A stretch of 64,000 bases of DNA from Limnanthes douglasii subsp. nivea (lineage: Eukaryota > Streptophyta > Magnoliopsida > Brassicales > Limnanthaceae): the NCBI GenBank assembly GCA_036936605.1, contig JAUPFV010000005.1:149669195-149733194 (forward strand), written 5' to 3'. Made by a program: the position numbers and the translations under genes. Below, in pieces: positions 45,345-57,006 of the stretch. The notes under the pieces are model-generated. The model saw nothing but the letters and a program-made list of their open reading frames with translations, did not search any database and was not told where the DNA came from. Within the stretch, counting starts at the first letter, position 1; the number at the start of each line of letters is the position of its first letter.

Positions 45345-46172
45345 CTAAGCATCTTTCATAATCGATGGCCAATAATATCCGGAGAGTAATACTCTTCTTG
45401 TTAAAGCTCTAAACCCACAATGGGCTGATCCCTCACCATCATGCAATTCGGAGAGGACCACTTGTGACTCATTATCCCCTAAACAACGTAGGAGAGGTTT
45501 ACTATAGGATTTTTTGTACAACACTTCTCTCAACATAATGAAACCACGAGCCTTGTGTTTCAATGTTCTGGCTTGTGATTTATCTGAAGGCACAATACCA
45601 TCAGACAGATATTGTATGAGAGGAGATCTCCAGTCTTGAGGCCGATTCACTTGTATTTCAAAAACTTCCTCTTTTTCACCCTTACTAAGTTGAATAGAAG
45701 GGCTTTCAAGCACATGGATCCATGGGTAGGACTCCGTATATGCTATTGTTGCCAATGAGTCTGCTAGCTCATTTTCTGCCCGGGGAATGTGCTCATAGAC
45801 AACAGCTTTAAACTTTAGCGCTTCATTTTTGAGGAGGAGTAAATACTTGACCAACTGCTCCTTTCTAGCCTCAGATTGGCCTAAGGCATGGTGGACAAGC
45901 AACTGGGAGTCACATAGTAGCTTGACCCTTTTAGCCCCACAGATATGGGCCAACTTTAACCCAGCTATAGCTGCTTCGTATTCGGACTCGTTATTAGATG
46001 CCCTGAAAGCAAAACAAATAGCTTGATACATGCTGTCTCCATAAGGGGAAGTTAAACATATTCCTGCACCACATCCCATAGTGCTAGATCCACCATATGT
46101 TCGGACGATCCAGACTTTCTTTTTTTTTTGTATCAGTAGCTTGCTCTGAATCCCTATCAGAGTGGAATTCAA
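45345..46172 (-). pseudogene. Tat-2 second RNase H (archaeal-type) and integrase N-terminus
   Basis: It reads GSSTMGCGAGICLTSP, ASNNESEYEAAIAGLKLAH, RVKLLCDSQLLVHHALG, IPRAENELADSLATIA: an RNase H domain separate from the RT-linked one. E, D and D of the catalytic set are visible. The first Asp, expected in Y-x-D-G-S before GSSTMG, is missing (TYGGSS), apparently through a small deletion next to the frameshift near 46100. It continues to the integrase zinc-finger start (LHDGEGSAHCGFRALTRRVL). Confidence 0.82.
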
Positions 46173-47580
46173 CCAAAAAATCAGCCACTGCTTGGGCTTT
46201 TACCGATGTCCGGGGAGCAAAGTCTATGTCAAAGTCCCCCAACTCTACTGACCACTTAGTCATTCTGCTCGAAATGTCTGCTTTTTGAAGGACATTCTTT
46301 AAAGGGAAAGATGTCCGGACGATGATAGGATGAGCCTGAAAGTAAGGCCTCATCTTTCTTGCAGCTATCACCAGAGCTAACGCCAGTTTTTCGAGTTTCA
46401 AGTAACGCCTCTCAGCATCAATCAAGCTTTTGCTGATGTAGTACACTGGGTAGGGACACCCATCGACCTCTCTTACCAACACAGCACTGATGGCACAACT
46501 TGAAACGGCCAGATACACAATAAGAGTCTCCCCATCAACTGGTTTAAACAAAGTTTTGGGATAGGAAAGATGTTTCTTGATTTCATTGAATGCCTCATCA
46601 CACTGCGGGGTCCACTCGAACCCCTTCGCACCCTTCAAAGTTTGAAAGAAAGGAGCACACCTGTCCGAAGACCTCGAGATGAATCTGTTTAAGGCAGCTA
46701 GTCTCCCCGTTAACCGCTGTACTTCTTTGATGTTTCGAGGAGTATCCATCTGGAAAAGAGCATTCAACTGATCCGGATCGAGCTGTATTCCATGCTCACT
46801 TATGATATACCCTAAGAATTTCCCGGACTGCACTCCGAAAACACACTTTTTAGGGTTTAACTTTAAATTTACTTTTACCAAGTTGGCAAAAGTTTCTCGG
46901 AGGTCGGACAAGTGTAGCTGCTCATCCACACTCTTCACCATCATATCGTCAATGTAAACCTCCATATTTCTTCCAATTTGATCAGCAAATTCCTTGTTGA
47001 CTAGCCTTTGATAAGTAGCCCCAACATTTTTCAAACCAAAAGGCATCACCTTGTAGCAATGTAGACCCCTATCAGTGACAAACGTGGTATGCTCTTGATC
47101 TTTTTGATCTACTTGAATCTGATTGTACCCGGAAAAGGCATCCATAAAGGAAAGCAGCTTGTTCCCAGAAGTAGAGTCTACTAACTGATCTATCCGGGGG
47201 ACCGGATACAAATCTTTTGGGCAAGCTCTATTAAGATCTGTGAAGTCGATGCACATGCGCCATTTGCCATTCTTCTTTTTTACCAGGACAGGATTGGCAG
47301 TCCACAAAGGGTATTGAGATTCTTCAATATGCCCCATCTTTGTGAGTCTGTCAACCTCTTGTACTATGACATCAGCCTTTTCTTTTGAGAAAGCTCTTCT
47401 CTTTTGAACCACTGGTGCCACATCTCTCCGGACAGATAGGTGATGGGATATCACCTCTGATGGAACTCCATTAACATCAGCATTGCACCAAGCAAAAACG
47501 TGCTGTTGGTCAACATCTCTCATTTCAACATTGGTGGCATCTTGGACCCTATCTTGACACTCTTGCCTTCTTCCAAACAA
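46084..47580 (-). CDS. Tat-2 reverse transcriptase with first RNase H
   Basis: A clean 498-codon frame. RT motifs: PVLVKKKNGKWRMCIDFTDL, ACPKDLYPVPRIDQLVDST, SFMDAFSGYNQIQ, KVMPFGLKNVGATYQRLVNK, catalytic YIDDMMV (46942-46956), LNPKKCVFGV, TGRLAALNRFISRSSDRC. RNase H follows: LIVYLAVSSCAISAVLV, YYISKSLIDAERRYLKLEKL, VRTSFPLKNVL, WSVELGDFDIDF and AVADFLVEF. It is expected to copy element RNA into DNA. The start is within the polyprotein; a break near 47590-47670 separates it from protease. Confidence 0.9.
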   Translation of the reverse strand: MFGRRQECQDRVQDATNVEMRDVDQQHVFAWCNADVNGVPSEVISHHLSVRRDVAPVVQKRRAFSKEKADVIVQEVDRLTKMGHIEESQYPLWTANPVLVKKKNGKWRMCIDFTDLNRACPKDLYPVPRIDQLVDSTSGNKLLSFMDAFSGYNQIQVDQKDQEHTTFVTDRGLHCYKVMPFGLKNVGATYQRLVNKEFADQIGRNMEVYIDDMMVKSVDEQLHLSDLRETFANLVKVNLKLNPKKCVFGVQSGKFLGYIISEHGIQLDPDQLNALFQMDTPRNIKEVQRLTGRLAALNRFISRSSDRCAPFFQTLKGAKGFEWTPQCDEAFNEIKKHLSYPKTLFKPVDGETLIVYLAVSSCAISAVLVREVDGCPYPVYYISKSLIDAERRYLKLEKLALALVIAARKMRPYFQAHPIIVRTSFPLKNVLQKADISSRMTKWSVELGDFDIDFAPRTSVKAQAVADFLVEFHSDRDSEQATDTKKKESLDRPNIWWI

Positions 47581-47672
47581 CGCGTTTCAACTTCTTCAAT
47601 TGGAATTAACACTCCAGGGGTCTCTCTGGGGTCATCAATTTCACCCTCACCCCCAGAAAGGCCCTCAAACTG

Positions 47673-48527
47673 CTATTGATCATTTATTCGGACTGCCCCC
47701 AGCGTTCGAGGAGCCAAGGCAGTGGCATAGCATTCTCTTGCAATCTTTTGGCTGCTCCGGACAACCCCAACCTGTCCCTGAACAGCATACTTTAAGCACT
47801 GATGGACTGTTGAAGCCACTACATGCATCCTAGAGAGCCAAGATCTCCCCAGAATAGCATTATAGCAAGTGGGACAATCCACCACGATAAAGAGTATTCT
47901 AACCATTTTCTTGAAAGGGCCCCTGCCCAATAACACCTCTTCTTCAAATTCTCCGATCACATCGGCTGAGCTGCATGTGAAGCCCACGATTGACCTGTCC
48001 GACTTTTGAATCACTGCTGGATTTTTCATTTTCTTGTAAGTGGTTAGGAAAAGGATATTGGCTGAGCTTCCAGTATCCACCATAATTCGCCTTATTTCAT
48101 TGCCCCCTATAGATGCTCCTATGACAACAGCATCCTCATGAGGGCCAACAATGTCTCTCAAATCATCCTCATCAAAAACTATGAATGGGAATGAGTTTGG
48201 TGACTGATAAGATGTCATGCCTCCTTTTAGCTGGGAGGCTAAATTATGAACATGCCTCTTTCTCGAAGAAGCAGTAGGAGCTGTCATAGAGTCCCCTCCG
48301 AAAATTGTAAGTGACTCAAAGAATTTAATGAGCCCGGAGACCGACCTAGAACATTACTCTATAGCACCCACCCTGTTTCGAGTCGGATCAGGATCCAAGT
48401 ACTCAGAATCCACATCAAACCTTTCAACTATGACCATGGCCCCCTCTGGGGCAGCATTACTTGGACCAACCCGGTGAGTGTTGTCATGCCTGTTGCCTCC
48501 TCTTCTCTTAACGTATGCTCCCAACTT
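47673..48527 (-). pseudogene. Tat-2 aspartic protease and gag-protease linker
   Basis: Clean from 48287: SRKRHVHNLASQLKGG, DDLRDIVGPHEDAVVIGASI, active site IMVDTGSSANILF, GRGPFKKMVRILFIVVD, ILGRSWLSRMHVVASTVHQC. The linker from 48527 (KLGAYVKRRGGNRHDN, VIVERFDVDSEYLDPDPTRN) is in frame with gag apart from a TGA at 48525-48527 and another stop near 48357. It releases the polyprotein parts. Confidence 0.85.
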
Positions 48528-50015
48528 TCACCTTTCAATCAAGTTCTGAACCTCTTGCTTCAACGCTATGCAATCATCAGTGGTATGGCCAATATCATTG
48601 TGATATTGGCAAAAAGAGTTGTTACGATGCTCTCTGGGAGACTGCAAGGTTGCCGGTCTCCGGTAATGCACCTCATCTTTTGTTTTATCGAAAATGATGG
48701 CCACACTTTCTTTGAGCTCTGCAAACCACTCCGGTTGGACCCATGTCTCTCTTTTATTTCTGGATTGTTGACTTTGAGCAGGAGCAGCTGGCTGAGACTG
48801 AGCTTTTGCCCTACCATGCCCCTGTCTGGTTTCTCTTACTTTGTTCCCGGACTGGTTTTGATTTGGAGTTGGTGCCACCGGGGTAGATCTCACCTGTCTG
48901 TGCACCCTGGTTTTCTTTGTTTCATCAACGTTTATTTGCTTGCCAACTTGATTTAGCAATCCTTCCCAGGTCATAGCCTTCTTTCTGGTCACCAAATCAG
49001 CCAGATTGCCTAGGTTCAAACCTTGCCTTAGGGATGCTATTGCCACCTGTTCGAAGCAATCAGCCAACCCATTCTTTGTGTTCACAAAACGACTTATGTA
49101 CTCTTTCAAGGACTCATTTGGCTCCTGGGCACAATAGATTATTGTGTCTCCATTGCCCTTTAGCTCCTTACTCCCTACAAATTGCCTTCGAAAGGCCACC
49201 CAAAACGTATCAAAATCTTTAATACAACCCTGAGGCAGGCTGTTGTACCATTTCAGAGCACTCCCCGTAAAAGATTGGGAGAATGCCCTACAAAGTAGTT
49301 TATCATCGTCATCAAAGTTCATCATGAAGTTCTTGAATTGCTCCAGATGATTGTCCGGATCAGTACTGCCATCGTACTTCTCTATTTTTGTGCTATCAAA
49401 CCTCTTGGGGAGGTTTCCGGACAGAATTTTAGAAGATAGTGGAGACTGCCTCCAATTCCTTCCACGACTGAACACAGTATCCTCGTTTGGAGTGGCAAAG
49501 ATACCTGGTTCATCGTGGAAAGCAAAAGGATCCATCAGTATCTTGTCCGTATACCTCCGGTGGTGAGATGACCCCTTTCCAATATGTCTTTTCATTCTTC
49601 CATGGTGGTCTCTTTTTCTTGAATATTTCTTCACTTGCTTTTGCTTTTTCCTGGTTCGACCCTCATCGCTGCTAGAGGACAAGGATTTTTCATTTCCCTC
49701 ACTATCCGAAGAGTTACCTGAAGATTCTGAGCTTGAGTAAGAGCTCTCCACAAGCTTGGACCGGTGAGACTTTTTAGAACTGGCATGTGTCTTTTTGGTG
49801 CTCACATGAGTTTTCGAAGCCTCAGGCTCTCTAGGGTTGTCGGTATGATGAGCAACTGATGCTTTGGATTTTTCTTTCACGCTTATCTTGGCCTTTTCAG
49901 CCCTCAGAGCTTCTATTTCAGCCCTCAGCCTGTCACGCTCTTCGATAGTGTACTCGTCATTCTCTCCCACCACTTCGAGCAAAGCTGGTGGCACTTCTGG
50001 ATTGTCCGGATTCAT
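48528..50015 (-). CDS. Tat-2 gag
   Basis: 495 codons. The N-terminus is acidic and coiled (RDRLRAEIEALRAEKAKI), followed by a Ser/Lys-rich linker, then the capsid domain: PKRFDSTKIEKYDGSTDPDN, HLEQFKNFMMNFDDDDKLL, LKWYNSLPQGCIKDFDTFW, RQFVGSKELKGNGDTI, NTKNGLADCFEQVAIASLRQG. It ends with a Cys-His box FCQYHNDIGHTTDDC, close to but not a canonical CCHC knuckle. The ATG is only 72 bp after the LTR. A TGA right after NLIER probably interrupts what was one gag-protease frame. Confidence 0.9.
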   Translation of the reverse strand: MNPDNPEVPPALLEVVGENDEYTIEERDRLRAEIEALRAEKAKISVKEKSKASVAHHTDNPREPEASKTHVSTKKTHASSKKSHRSKLVESSYSSSESSGNSSDSEGNEKSLSSSSDEGRTRKKQKQVKKYSRKRDHHGRMKRHIGKGSSHHRRYTDKILMDPFAFHDEPGIFATPNEDTVFSRGRNWRQSPLSSKILSGNLPKRFDSTKIEKYDGSTDPDNHLEQFKNFMMNFDDDDKLLCRAFSQSFTGSALKWYNSLPQGCIKDFDTFWVAFRRQFVGSKELKGNGDTIIYCAQEPNESLKEYISRFVNTKNGLADCFEQVAIASLRQGLNLGNLADLVTRKKAMTWEGLLNQVGKQINVDETKKTRVHRQVRSTPVAPTPNQNQSGNKVRETRQGHGRAKAQSQPAAPAQSQQSRNKRETWVQPEWFAELKESVAIIFDKTKDEVHYRRPATLQSPREHRNNSFCQYHNDIGHTTDDCIALKQEVQNLIER

Positions 50016-50061
50016 TCAGACAGAGTTTTTTAGTTGGTTTTGAATGCTTGATTCAGGCACC

Positions 50062-50087
50062 GTCGCCTCCCACTGTGGTCGCCAATT
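50062..50087 (-). other. Tat-2 primer binding site
   Basis: On the minus strand, TTGGCGACCACAGTGGGAGG starts 2 bp after the LTR end. The position and TGGCG start fit a tRNA primer site. tRNA not assigned. Confidence 0.7.
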
Positions 50088-50557
50088 TGGTGAGGATAAT
50101 AACCGCATGAGGATAGGCTAGTAATTTCAACTGGAGTTTTAAAGTGGTGTATGGGTGTTTAACGGTGGTGTGTGGGTGTTTAACGGTTAGAATAGAGAGT
50201 AGAGAGATGATTAAGCAGCTTGGTAGTAGTTAATTCTCATTACCCATAGTTAATGCTGGTGGTTGGGTATTTATAGTATGATGTTTGGGCCCTTATGGGC
50301 TTTCGGGTCATGTTTAATGGACCTGGGTCATGATTAAAGACCCATGAGCTCTAAGCAGGAGAGCAAGTAGCTTAGTCAGGAAGTGTTTAGGTTTTTTAGT
50401 ACTTTAGTCATAGTTCGAACAGTCTTAAGTTTATAGTGTCCAAAGTAATCTGTCCGGAAGTGATCTGTTCGATTTATGTCCTTGTAGCCTGTCCGGTTTT
50501 CGGAGAGACTTAGACTGATTTACCCTTCCGGGGAGCATGCTGAATTCGGACTCATCA
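50088..50557 (-). repeat. Tat-2 5' LTR (right in the window)
   Basis: 470 bp, matching 40032-40501. The TSD TCAAC follows at 50558-50562. Confidence 0.95.
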
Positions 50558-53500
50558 TCAACCAATGCAATACACTTTATAGATTCTGCCAGACCTTCAA
50601 CTGGCTCCTCTAAATGACAGTCCCCATCTTATATTGGAATATTAAAGGCATTGGAAATAAAGCCACTAGATGTAGGATCAAATTAATCAGTAGATCATAA
50701 AAGACAGACTTCATAGAAATAAAGGAACATGTGATTACTAACCTTCACTTAATAAAACAGCTAAACTTCTTGGCTTCTAGAATGACCTAGCTAATTCATC
50801 TAACAAGATCTGAATCTTATGGAGGAATGAGTTTAATGTTCAAACTCTTGTAAATCATGACCAAATGTTGTACTTACATATCATTCACTCTTCTCTCAAC
50901 ATGGTTTTTTTCTTAATTGTTCATACAAAATGTATCACGAATCATACGATTACTCTTTGGAATACTCTTAGAAGTTTGGACGACGGGTCCAAATAATTTT
51001 TGGTAATGGGGGACTTCAACGCTATAACCAACCCGTTTGAGTAGTTATCATGCTCATCATTTTTCCTAAAAAACATGGATGAGTTTGATGATGTCATTAG
51101 TGGCCGCAGTAGATCTGATGCTGGAATAGGGTCTACATACATTTAGACCTGAATTAAGGACCTTCAAAAGATTGAAGACTCTGTTGTGAATCACTTCAAG
51201 ACACTTCTTACTGAAAACTCTGCTACTAAAGAGATTCCTAACCTTCATAACATTATGCCTAAGCAAATTATAGTTCAGGATAACATAAGCTTGATGTCTA
51301 CTCCTTTAGATGATGAAATACATAATTCTGTTAGGGCTCTCAACTCTTTACCTGTAGCAGGTGTTGATGGCTCAACACCATAAATGTTTGCATCTAATAA
51401 CAACGAGCTGTCAGAGCATTCTTCAAATGTGACCATGCAGCTAAAGGCATCTACAATATTTCCATTTACCTCATTCTTAAGAAATATACTCCTAAAACAT
51501 GGACTGATTATAGGCTTATTAACCTATGCATGGTCTTTAAAAGATTCAATCCAGAATTTTCAAAGACAGATCTCTCTGTTTTCCTTCCTAAAGATATATT
51601 TGAAGAACAAAGTGGCTTCGTAAAAGGGAGACATATCCAAGACATTTTATTGAATCAAGAACTTGTACAAGATCTAAACAATAGGACAAGAGAATGCAAC
51701 ACGATCATCAAGTTGGACAGGCTAAAGACTTTGATAGTCTCTATATCTCATTTATAAGTCAGATACTAGATGCTTTTAGATTTAATCACATGTTTATTAA
51801 TATAATTAAATGTCTAACTAATAAGGTCACATTCTCTGTCATTATCAATGGAGAGCTTAAAGTTTTTTTCAAATAAAAATTGTGTTAGACAAGGGGATCC
51901 AGTCTCTCCTAGTCTATTTATTCTGGCTGAGGAATATTTAATCAGAGGACTCAAACAACTTTATTAATCAAACAACAATATAAGATATAAACCTTTAAGT
52001 TCTGCATCGATACCTTGCATTGCCTTCAGTAATGATATTTTCATATTCACTTTAATTTTCAATCTTTAGTATTCATATCATCCACAACCTCATACATCAA
52101 TATCAAGATGTTTCAGGCCATATTATAAACAAAGACAAAATTACAATCATTCCATTTTCAAGAATCCATACTTTTAGAATCAACAATATCAAGCATCTAA
52201 CAAGATTCAATATTGGAAGCCTCTCTATGAGCTATCTTGAAATTAGTGTCAACCATAAATCAAAACCATTCACTTTGAAGAATTAATCACTAAATTCAGG
52301 AAGAAGACTCAAGAATGAGACCATAATATTTTATCATTTGGAGGAAGGCTTACCTTTATCCAGTTTGTGTTACTAGCTATACCTACATATCATATGCAGA
52401 GCTATGTTCTACATAAAATCTATTATTGTTAGGATTGAAGGGATTTGTAGTAGATATTTGTGGGGATTTATTGACAGCCATAAAGCTATATACTAGACCC
52501 AATGGAGGAATATTTTACATCCCTATAAGAAAGGAGGTCTCAACTTAAAGAATCTTGTAGATATCCAACTTACATTATCTTGCAAGCTTTGGTATAAGTT
52601 CAGAGCAAACAAGACTCGTTGGGCTAACTACATGCACAACTGCTACTGCTCTTAATACCATCCTATGCAAGTTCATCCTACAAGGAAAATATATAATACT
52701 TGGAAAATGTTAATAGATGTTAGAACCCTTGTTCAAAAATTCATCTTATGGAAGATTGGAAAAGGCAACAATGAATTTTAGTTCAAAAAATGGTGTAATA
52801 TCCAACCTCTAATCTCTCTTAACAATACTACTAGTAATTTCTGGTCAAGGTTAAAGACTTATGGCTCAATGGATCCTGAAACATAGATAAGCTTACCTTT
52901 GTTGTCCTATCCTCCGAACATTGAAAGAATTTAGAAGATATCTATCAAAGAGTCTGAAGAAGATTATATTTAATGGATTATTTCTAAAAATAGTGAATAT
53001 AATAAAAGAAATACATGAAACTATTAGGGCTAAGGGAACAAAATCAATGCTTCACAAAAGACTCTGGAACAACATTACTCTAAGAAAGTGCTAATTTATT
53101 CTTTGGAGGTTTCTCAACAATTGGATCTTAGTTGACACAATTCTTCAACACATGAATATAAACTTGGCCTCTAAATCCTTAAACTATTTATTTGTCAATT
53201 GTAATATTTATTGGCAGGTTTGGAAATATTTTGGTAGTCTGTTTAACTTAAGTATTGTCCGTCACATGACCCTACATCACATCATTATGAGCTGGTTCAG
53301 AGCTTCTCCTAAAGATGTCTATATTTGTAACAGCATCCTTCCCATTATATGTTAGTATCCGGATTTTTACAAACAAGGCCAAGTTTCAACAAATAAATAT
53401 GACAGCCAACTCAATCATTAATTGATTCAAGAGCGTGATCTTAAGTCTAAAGCAATCCAACCTCATAATGAGAGATTTTTGGCTCAACGATTATAATACT

Positions 53501-53960
53501 GCCTACGAGCTTAGATGCTTCAATAATATAAACCGACATAGAAGGATCATTGATATTAACTGGGAGCCTCTTAAAGAGCCAATATTAAAGCTAATCACTG
53601 ATGCTTCATGCTCATAATCTTGGGAAGCCTTGAGGGATGCTATGATCGGAAACTCAAAAAGAGAAATCATTATTATTATCGATAAGATATTTGCTAAACA
53701 TATTCCAATATCTACTGAATGCAAGGTACTTCTTGATGGTCTTATCGTTTGTTACAAAATGAAAATCATTAATATTAATATAAAGATGGAATCTAATATA
53801 TTACTAGGTATGTTACTTAATCAAAATGCTCCATGGTATCTAATATTTATCCTAAAATGTTGTGTGAAATAGTTATATTCAAACATGCCTATCTCACACA
53901 TTTATAAGAAGCAAAATTCAACATCGGACTGACTTGCAAAGTGGACACACAAATAAAAAT
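50558..53960 (+). pseudogene. Old LINE 2, ORF2 (endonuclease, RT, RNase H), decayed
   Basis: Continues the LINE whose ORF1 is at 38399-40026. The first part reads ILYWNIKGIGNKATRCRIK (endonuclease start), then VMGDFNAITN. RT pieces: EEQSGFVKGRHIQD, LDRLKTLIVS for the usual LDMAKAFDS, VIINGELKVFF, RQGDPVSPSLFILAEEYLIR and FSNDIFIF (usual FADD). The end has WEPLKEPILKLITDASCS and AKHIPISTECKVLLDGL, the RNase H region. Stops and frameshifts are numerous. A different family from the young LINE. Confidence 0.8.
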
Positions 53961-54859
53961 TAAAGCTTGACCCTAGATGCAATGCAAATTCATAATCAAC
54001 TTCGAGAAATAGCCTTGCTAGATAGTTTAGAACTTGGATTTCTTAGAGAAATCCTCAATTAGTAACAAGCCAACATACAACTCGATTTCTATCATTTCTA
54101 CTTATAATATAATTCAGAAATACCTTATCCATTTATATTTTTGAACTAATAACTTGCAATGCAGGTATAAATATCTGACACAAAATTATTATAGGTTTCA
54201 CTTCACATATACCTCTCTAGCCAATAAAGATGGGAGTTTATAATAAAGCTTCATACTATACCAATCCTCATAAGTTAAAAAAGACATATATATTGAAACT
54301 AACACATGTTTCCTTGGTTAAATCTATATGCATCTAAACATTAATAAAAAAATCAGTGACAACTTCCTCAAAGAATGAAACTATCATTTTGCCTCAAGGA
54401 ATGATGCTAAATAAATTATTTTCATCTTATAGATCACTTTCAATAGAGAACTATGTATCAGTCTGATACGAGAATCAACAGAAATCCAATGGACCTAGCT
54501 CCAACAAACTTATTAGCAAAATAAAGAATCAACAAAAGCCTCAACTCAAAGCTCGAGCTTGCTTCAACCTGTGATGCTCTCATATTTCTTTAAAATCCCC
54601 ATAAAATTACTAAAGTTCATAAGTTTACATCCTTTATTGGACCTCTAACCTATATGAACTATAGTTCAAGCTTTCAGAAAGAACAAAACTTTTAAGACGG
54701 GACTGCAAAAGTAAATTTACTGTCTTATTTCCTTTTACTGTAGTTGTCATTTAATGACAAGGTTCTTATGTATTTCAAACCTGAAATTTGGGCCTTTTTG
54801 CACTCTTACCCAAATCAATGAAATTCTTATTTGATATTAGTTTTTTAGTTTTCAAGCCT
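53961..54859. other. AT-rich stretch, nothing recognised
   Basis: It follows the old LINE. No reading frame over 60 codons and no repeat partner noticed inside the window. Confidence 0.6.
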
Positions 54860-55490
54860 AACATGTATGTATAAGTTAAATTACAAAATTTGACCCCGTA
54901 AATAAACATAATAACTAATATAATAACAAAATTTGAATATATTTAAAAAATTGATTAACAAATGTGTTAGTATGTAGTATATAAACACAATGAACAAATA
55001 AAGTTGTGTAATTGTGGAATGAAAAAGACAAATATAAATAGTCAAACTACACTAAAACTACATACTCTACGGGTAAAGGAAACATTTGAGCAACTATTTT
55101 AAGATAACCCTAGCTTTGACCCCCTCCCTATATTTCTAGAGCCTACAATGGTTGAAGTAGCAGAGTTTGGATTGAAAATAATTTTTTACATAAGATTTCT
55201 GATTTTGAGGGTTGGATTAATTTCTCTCACAAGATCCTCCGTTTTCAGGGTTGACTTCTTTTTTTCTCAAGGGATTCCGGTTATACATCTCATTGGATAT
55301 GGAAGAATTGTGTGCCTTTGAGTTGTACACCTCATAGGATAATAGTAATTCCAATCAAAATATTGTTATGGGGTAAAGTCAATTGGCTGTTTTGACTCAT
55401 CCATTTTCTGGAACGTTATCGATATCATAAAAATCCAAAGTAAGAATAAGGTAACCAAGAGTTTTAAGCTACATTTGGTTTATAAAACAC
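54860..55490 (-). pseudogene. Partial pseudogene copy of the ALKBH9B-like 3' end
   Basis: Aligns along its length with 59660-60420: part of the 3' flank, the last exon and part of the intron before it. Examples are GTGTTAGTATGTAGTATATA and GGATATGGAAGAATTGTGTG. The frame is lost. Because intron sequence is included, it arose by DNA duplication, not retroposition. It has about two of the 39-bp C-terminal repeat units; the intact gene has five. All upstream exons, including the catalytic ones, are absent. Confidence 0.88.
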
Positions 55491-56430
55491 AAACTAAACA
55501 CAAACTTCATTCACTTTTATGTATATGTATTTCACCATTAGTCTGGATTAGTTTGGTTATAACCGTATTAACTCACTCATTATTTAGACAATGAAAATAA
55601 ATTGATCTATGAACATGACATACAAATTCTCTAGCTCTTTCGTACCAATATGAAATATAACTTTAAAATAACATATTAGTTTTCACATTATCGTTTTTAG
55701 CAAACCATTACTCCACCTCATCGAGAAGTGCTTTATATTAGTGATTTTGGTCGGAATTGCACCACATAATGCTAATGGAATCACGCTTTTTGTGATTCTC
55801 AGATTTAGTATGTTGGACTTTTTCTAATCTTCTAATTTTTTCATATCCGTATGAGAACTTGCTTTGGTTAGAAGTTCAGATTCTTATGTCCTTAATATCA
55901 AGTCATAATCGTGGTACACGAGTTTTAGTAGCATATCTTCGGTCCACAACTCAAAATTTGTCTCATCAAGAATGAGTGTTTTGTTTCCTTTTGGGTTATA
56001 CATACCATAATCTACTAACAAAAATAATACACGTGCAAAACATGTCACAAAACATCAATATGCCATAAATCTAATTAATATGTAATAATAATTTGACATA
56101 ACATAATAAAACATACCTTTACAACATTATATATCTTTGGGAAAACATATTAACTTGTACATGTATGTGTTTAAAAAAATTATGTTGACCCACTTAATCA
56201 ACTTAATTAATAAAATCTTGCTTCAGATGGTTTTCCTAGTTCTATATTTAATGACCAATTTCATTTGATAATCTTATGTTTATGAATAACTATGCCAAAC
56301 ATTAATCATTTTTTATAATGATTAACGCTCACAATCTTGTTAAGCATAAACTTGTTAAATTTTTTAAATGATTCAGTTCACCAATAAGAATTACGTTGAC
56401 AATATATTTAACCATTAATCATTTACTATT
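55491..56430. other. AT-rich stretch, nothing recognised
   Basis: No coding signal or clear element ends. Similarity to the ALKBH9B-like locus stops at its left edge. Confidence 0.55.
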
Positions 56431-56910
56431 AGAATAGATGTGTAGGTGAAATATGCCTCACATACTACCTCACATACTAGCAAGATATAGTCCATTTTGG
56501 GTCTGAAGTTCTGCACGGGTTTGCTTTTGGTACACTCCCAAAAGGCCTCTTGCTAGTTGAGGTGGGTTCACACTTATATTCTTTTCAATGTTTGCAATGT
56601 GGACCAAGTATATTCAACACATTCAAATGTCTCACATTGTTTAGTACGCAACGAAAGGCATGGTTCCATCACGATAGATCACATATCATTTATTCCGGCT
56701 CTCATACCATATCAGAATAGATATGTAGGTGTGAAACGTGCCTCACAGACTAGTAAGACATCATCTGCTTTGGGTCCGAAGACCCGCACGGGTTTGCTTT
56801 TGGTACACTCCCAAAATACCTCTTGCTAGTTGAGGTGGGCTCACACTTATATACACTCTATTCTTTTCAATGTTAGCAATGTGAGATTCTGGACCAAGTA
56901 TGTGATTAAG
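56431..56910. repeat. 284-bp tandem duplication
   Basis: Unit 1 starts GAATAGATGTGTAGGTG at 56431. Unit 2 starts GAATAGATATGTAGGTG at 56715 and runs about 195 bp. Shared: GCACGGGTTTGCTTTTGGTA, CACTCCCAAAA and CTAGTTGAGGTGGG. The wording resembles a short repeat seen widely in plant genomes; I did not assign a family. Confidence 0.85.
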
Positions 56911-57006
56911 TTTACTCTCCAACATTTACCCATATTCAAAAAACTTAAAGAACACTAATTATATTAAAAATATCACACAACTACATATGCATCGAAGATC
57001 CAAACA

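Larger units (their letters stand above)
40032..50557 (-). mobile_element. Full-length Tat-lineage Ty3/gypsy retrotransposon 'Tat-2'
   Basis: 10,526 bp on the minus strand, with two 470-bp LTRs and a perfect TSD TCAAC (40027-40031 and 50558-50562). Order along the element: LTR, primer site, gag, protease, RT, RNase H, a second RNase H, integrase, then an antisense gene, polypurine tract and LTR. Dual RNase H plus an extra antisense ORF is a known Tat-lineage arrangement (family knowledge). The LTRs differ at about a dozen sites by eye. Pol carries a few stops and frameshifts, so the copy is probably non-autonomous now. It lies between ORF1 and ORF2 of an old LINE. Confidence 0.95.

Noticed and set aside
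48474..48956. 160-codon plus-strand frame
   Set aside because: It is antisense to Tat-2 gag, with no independent evidence.
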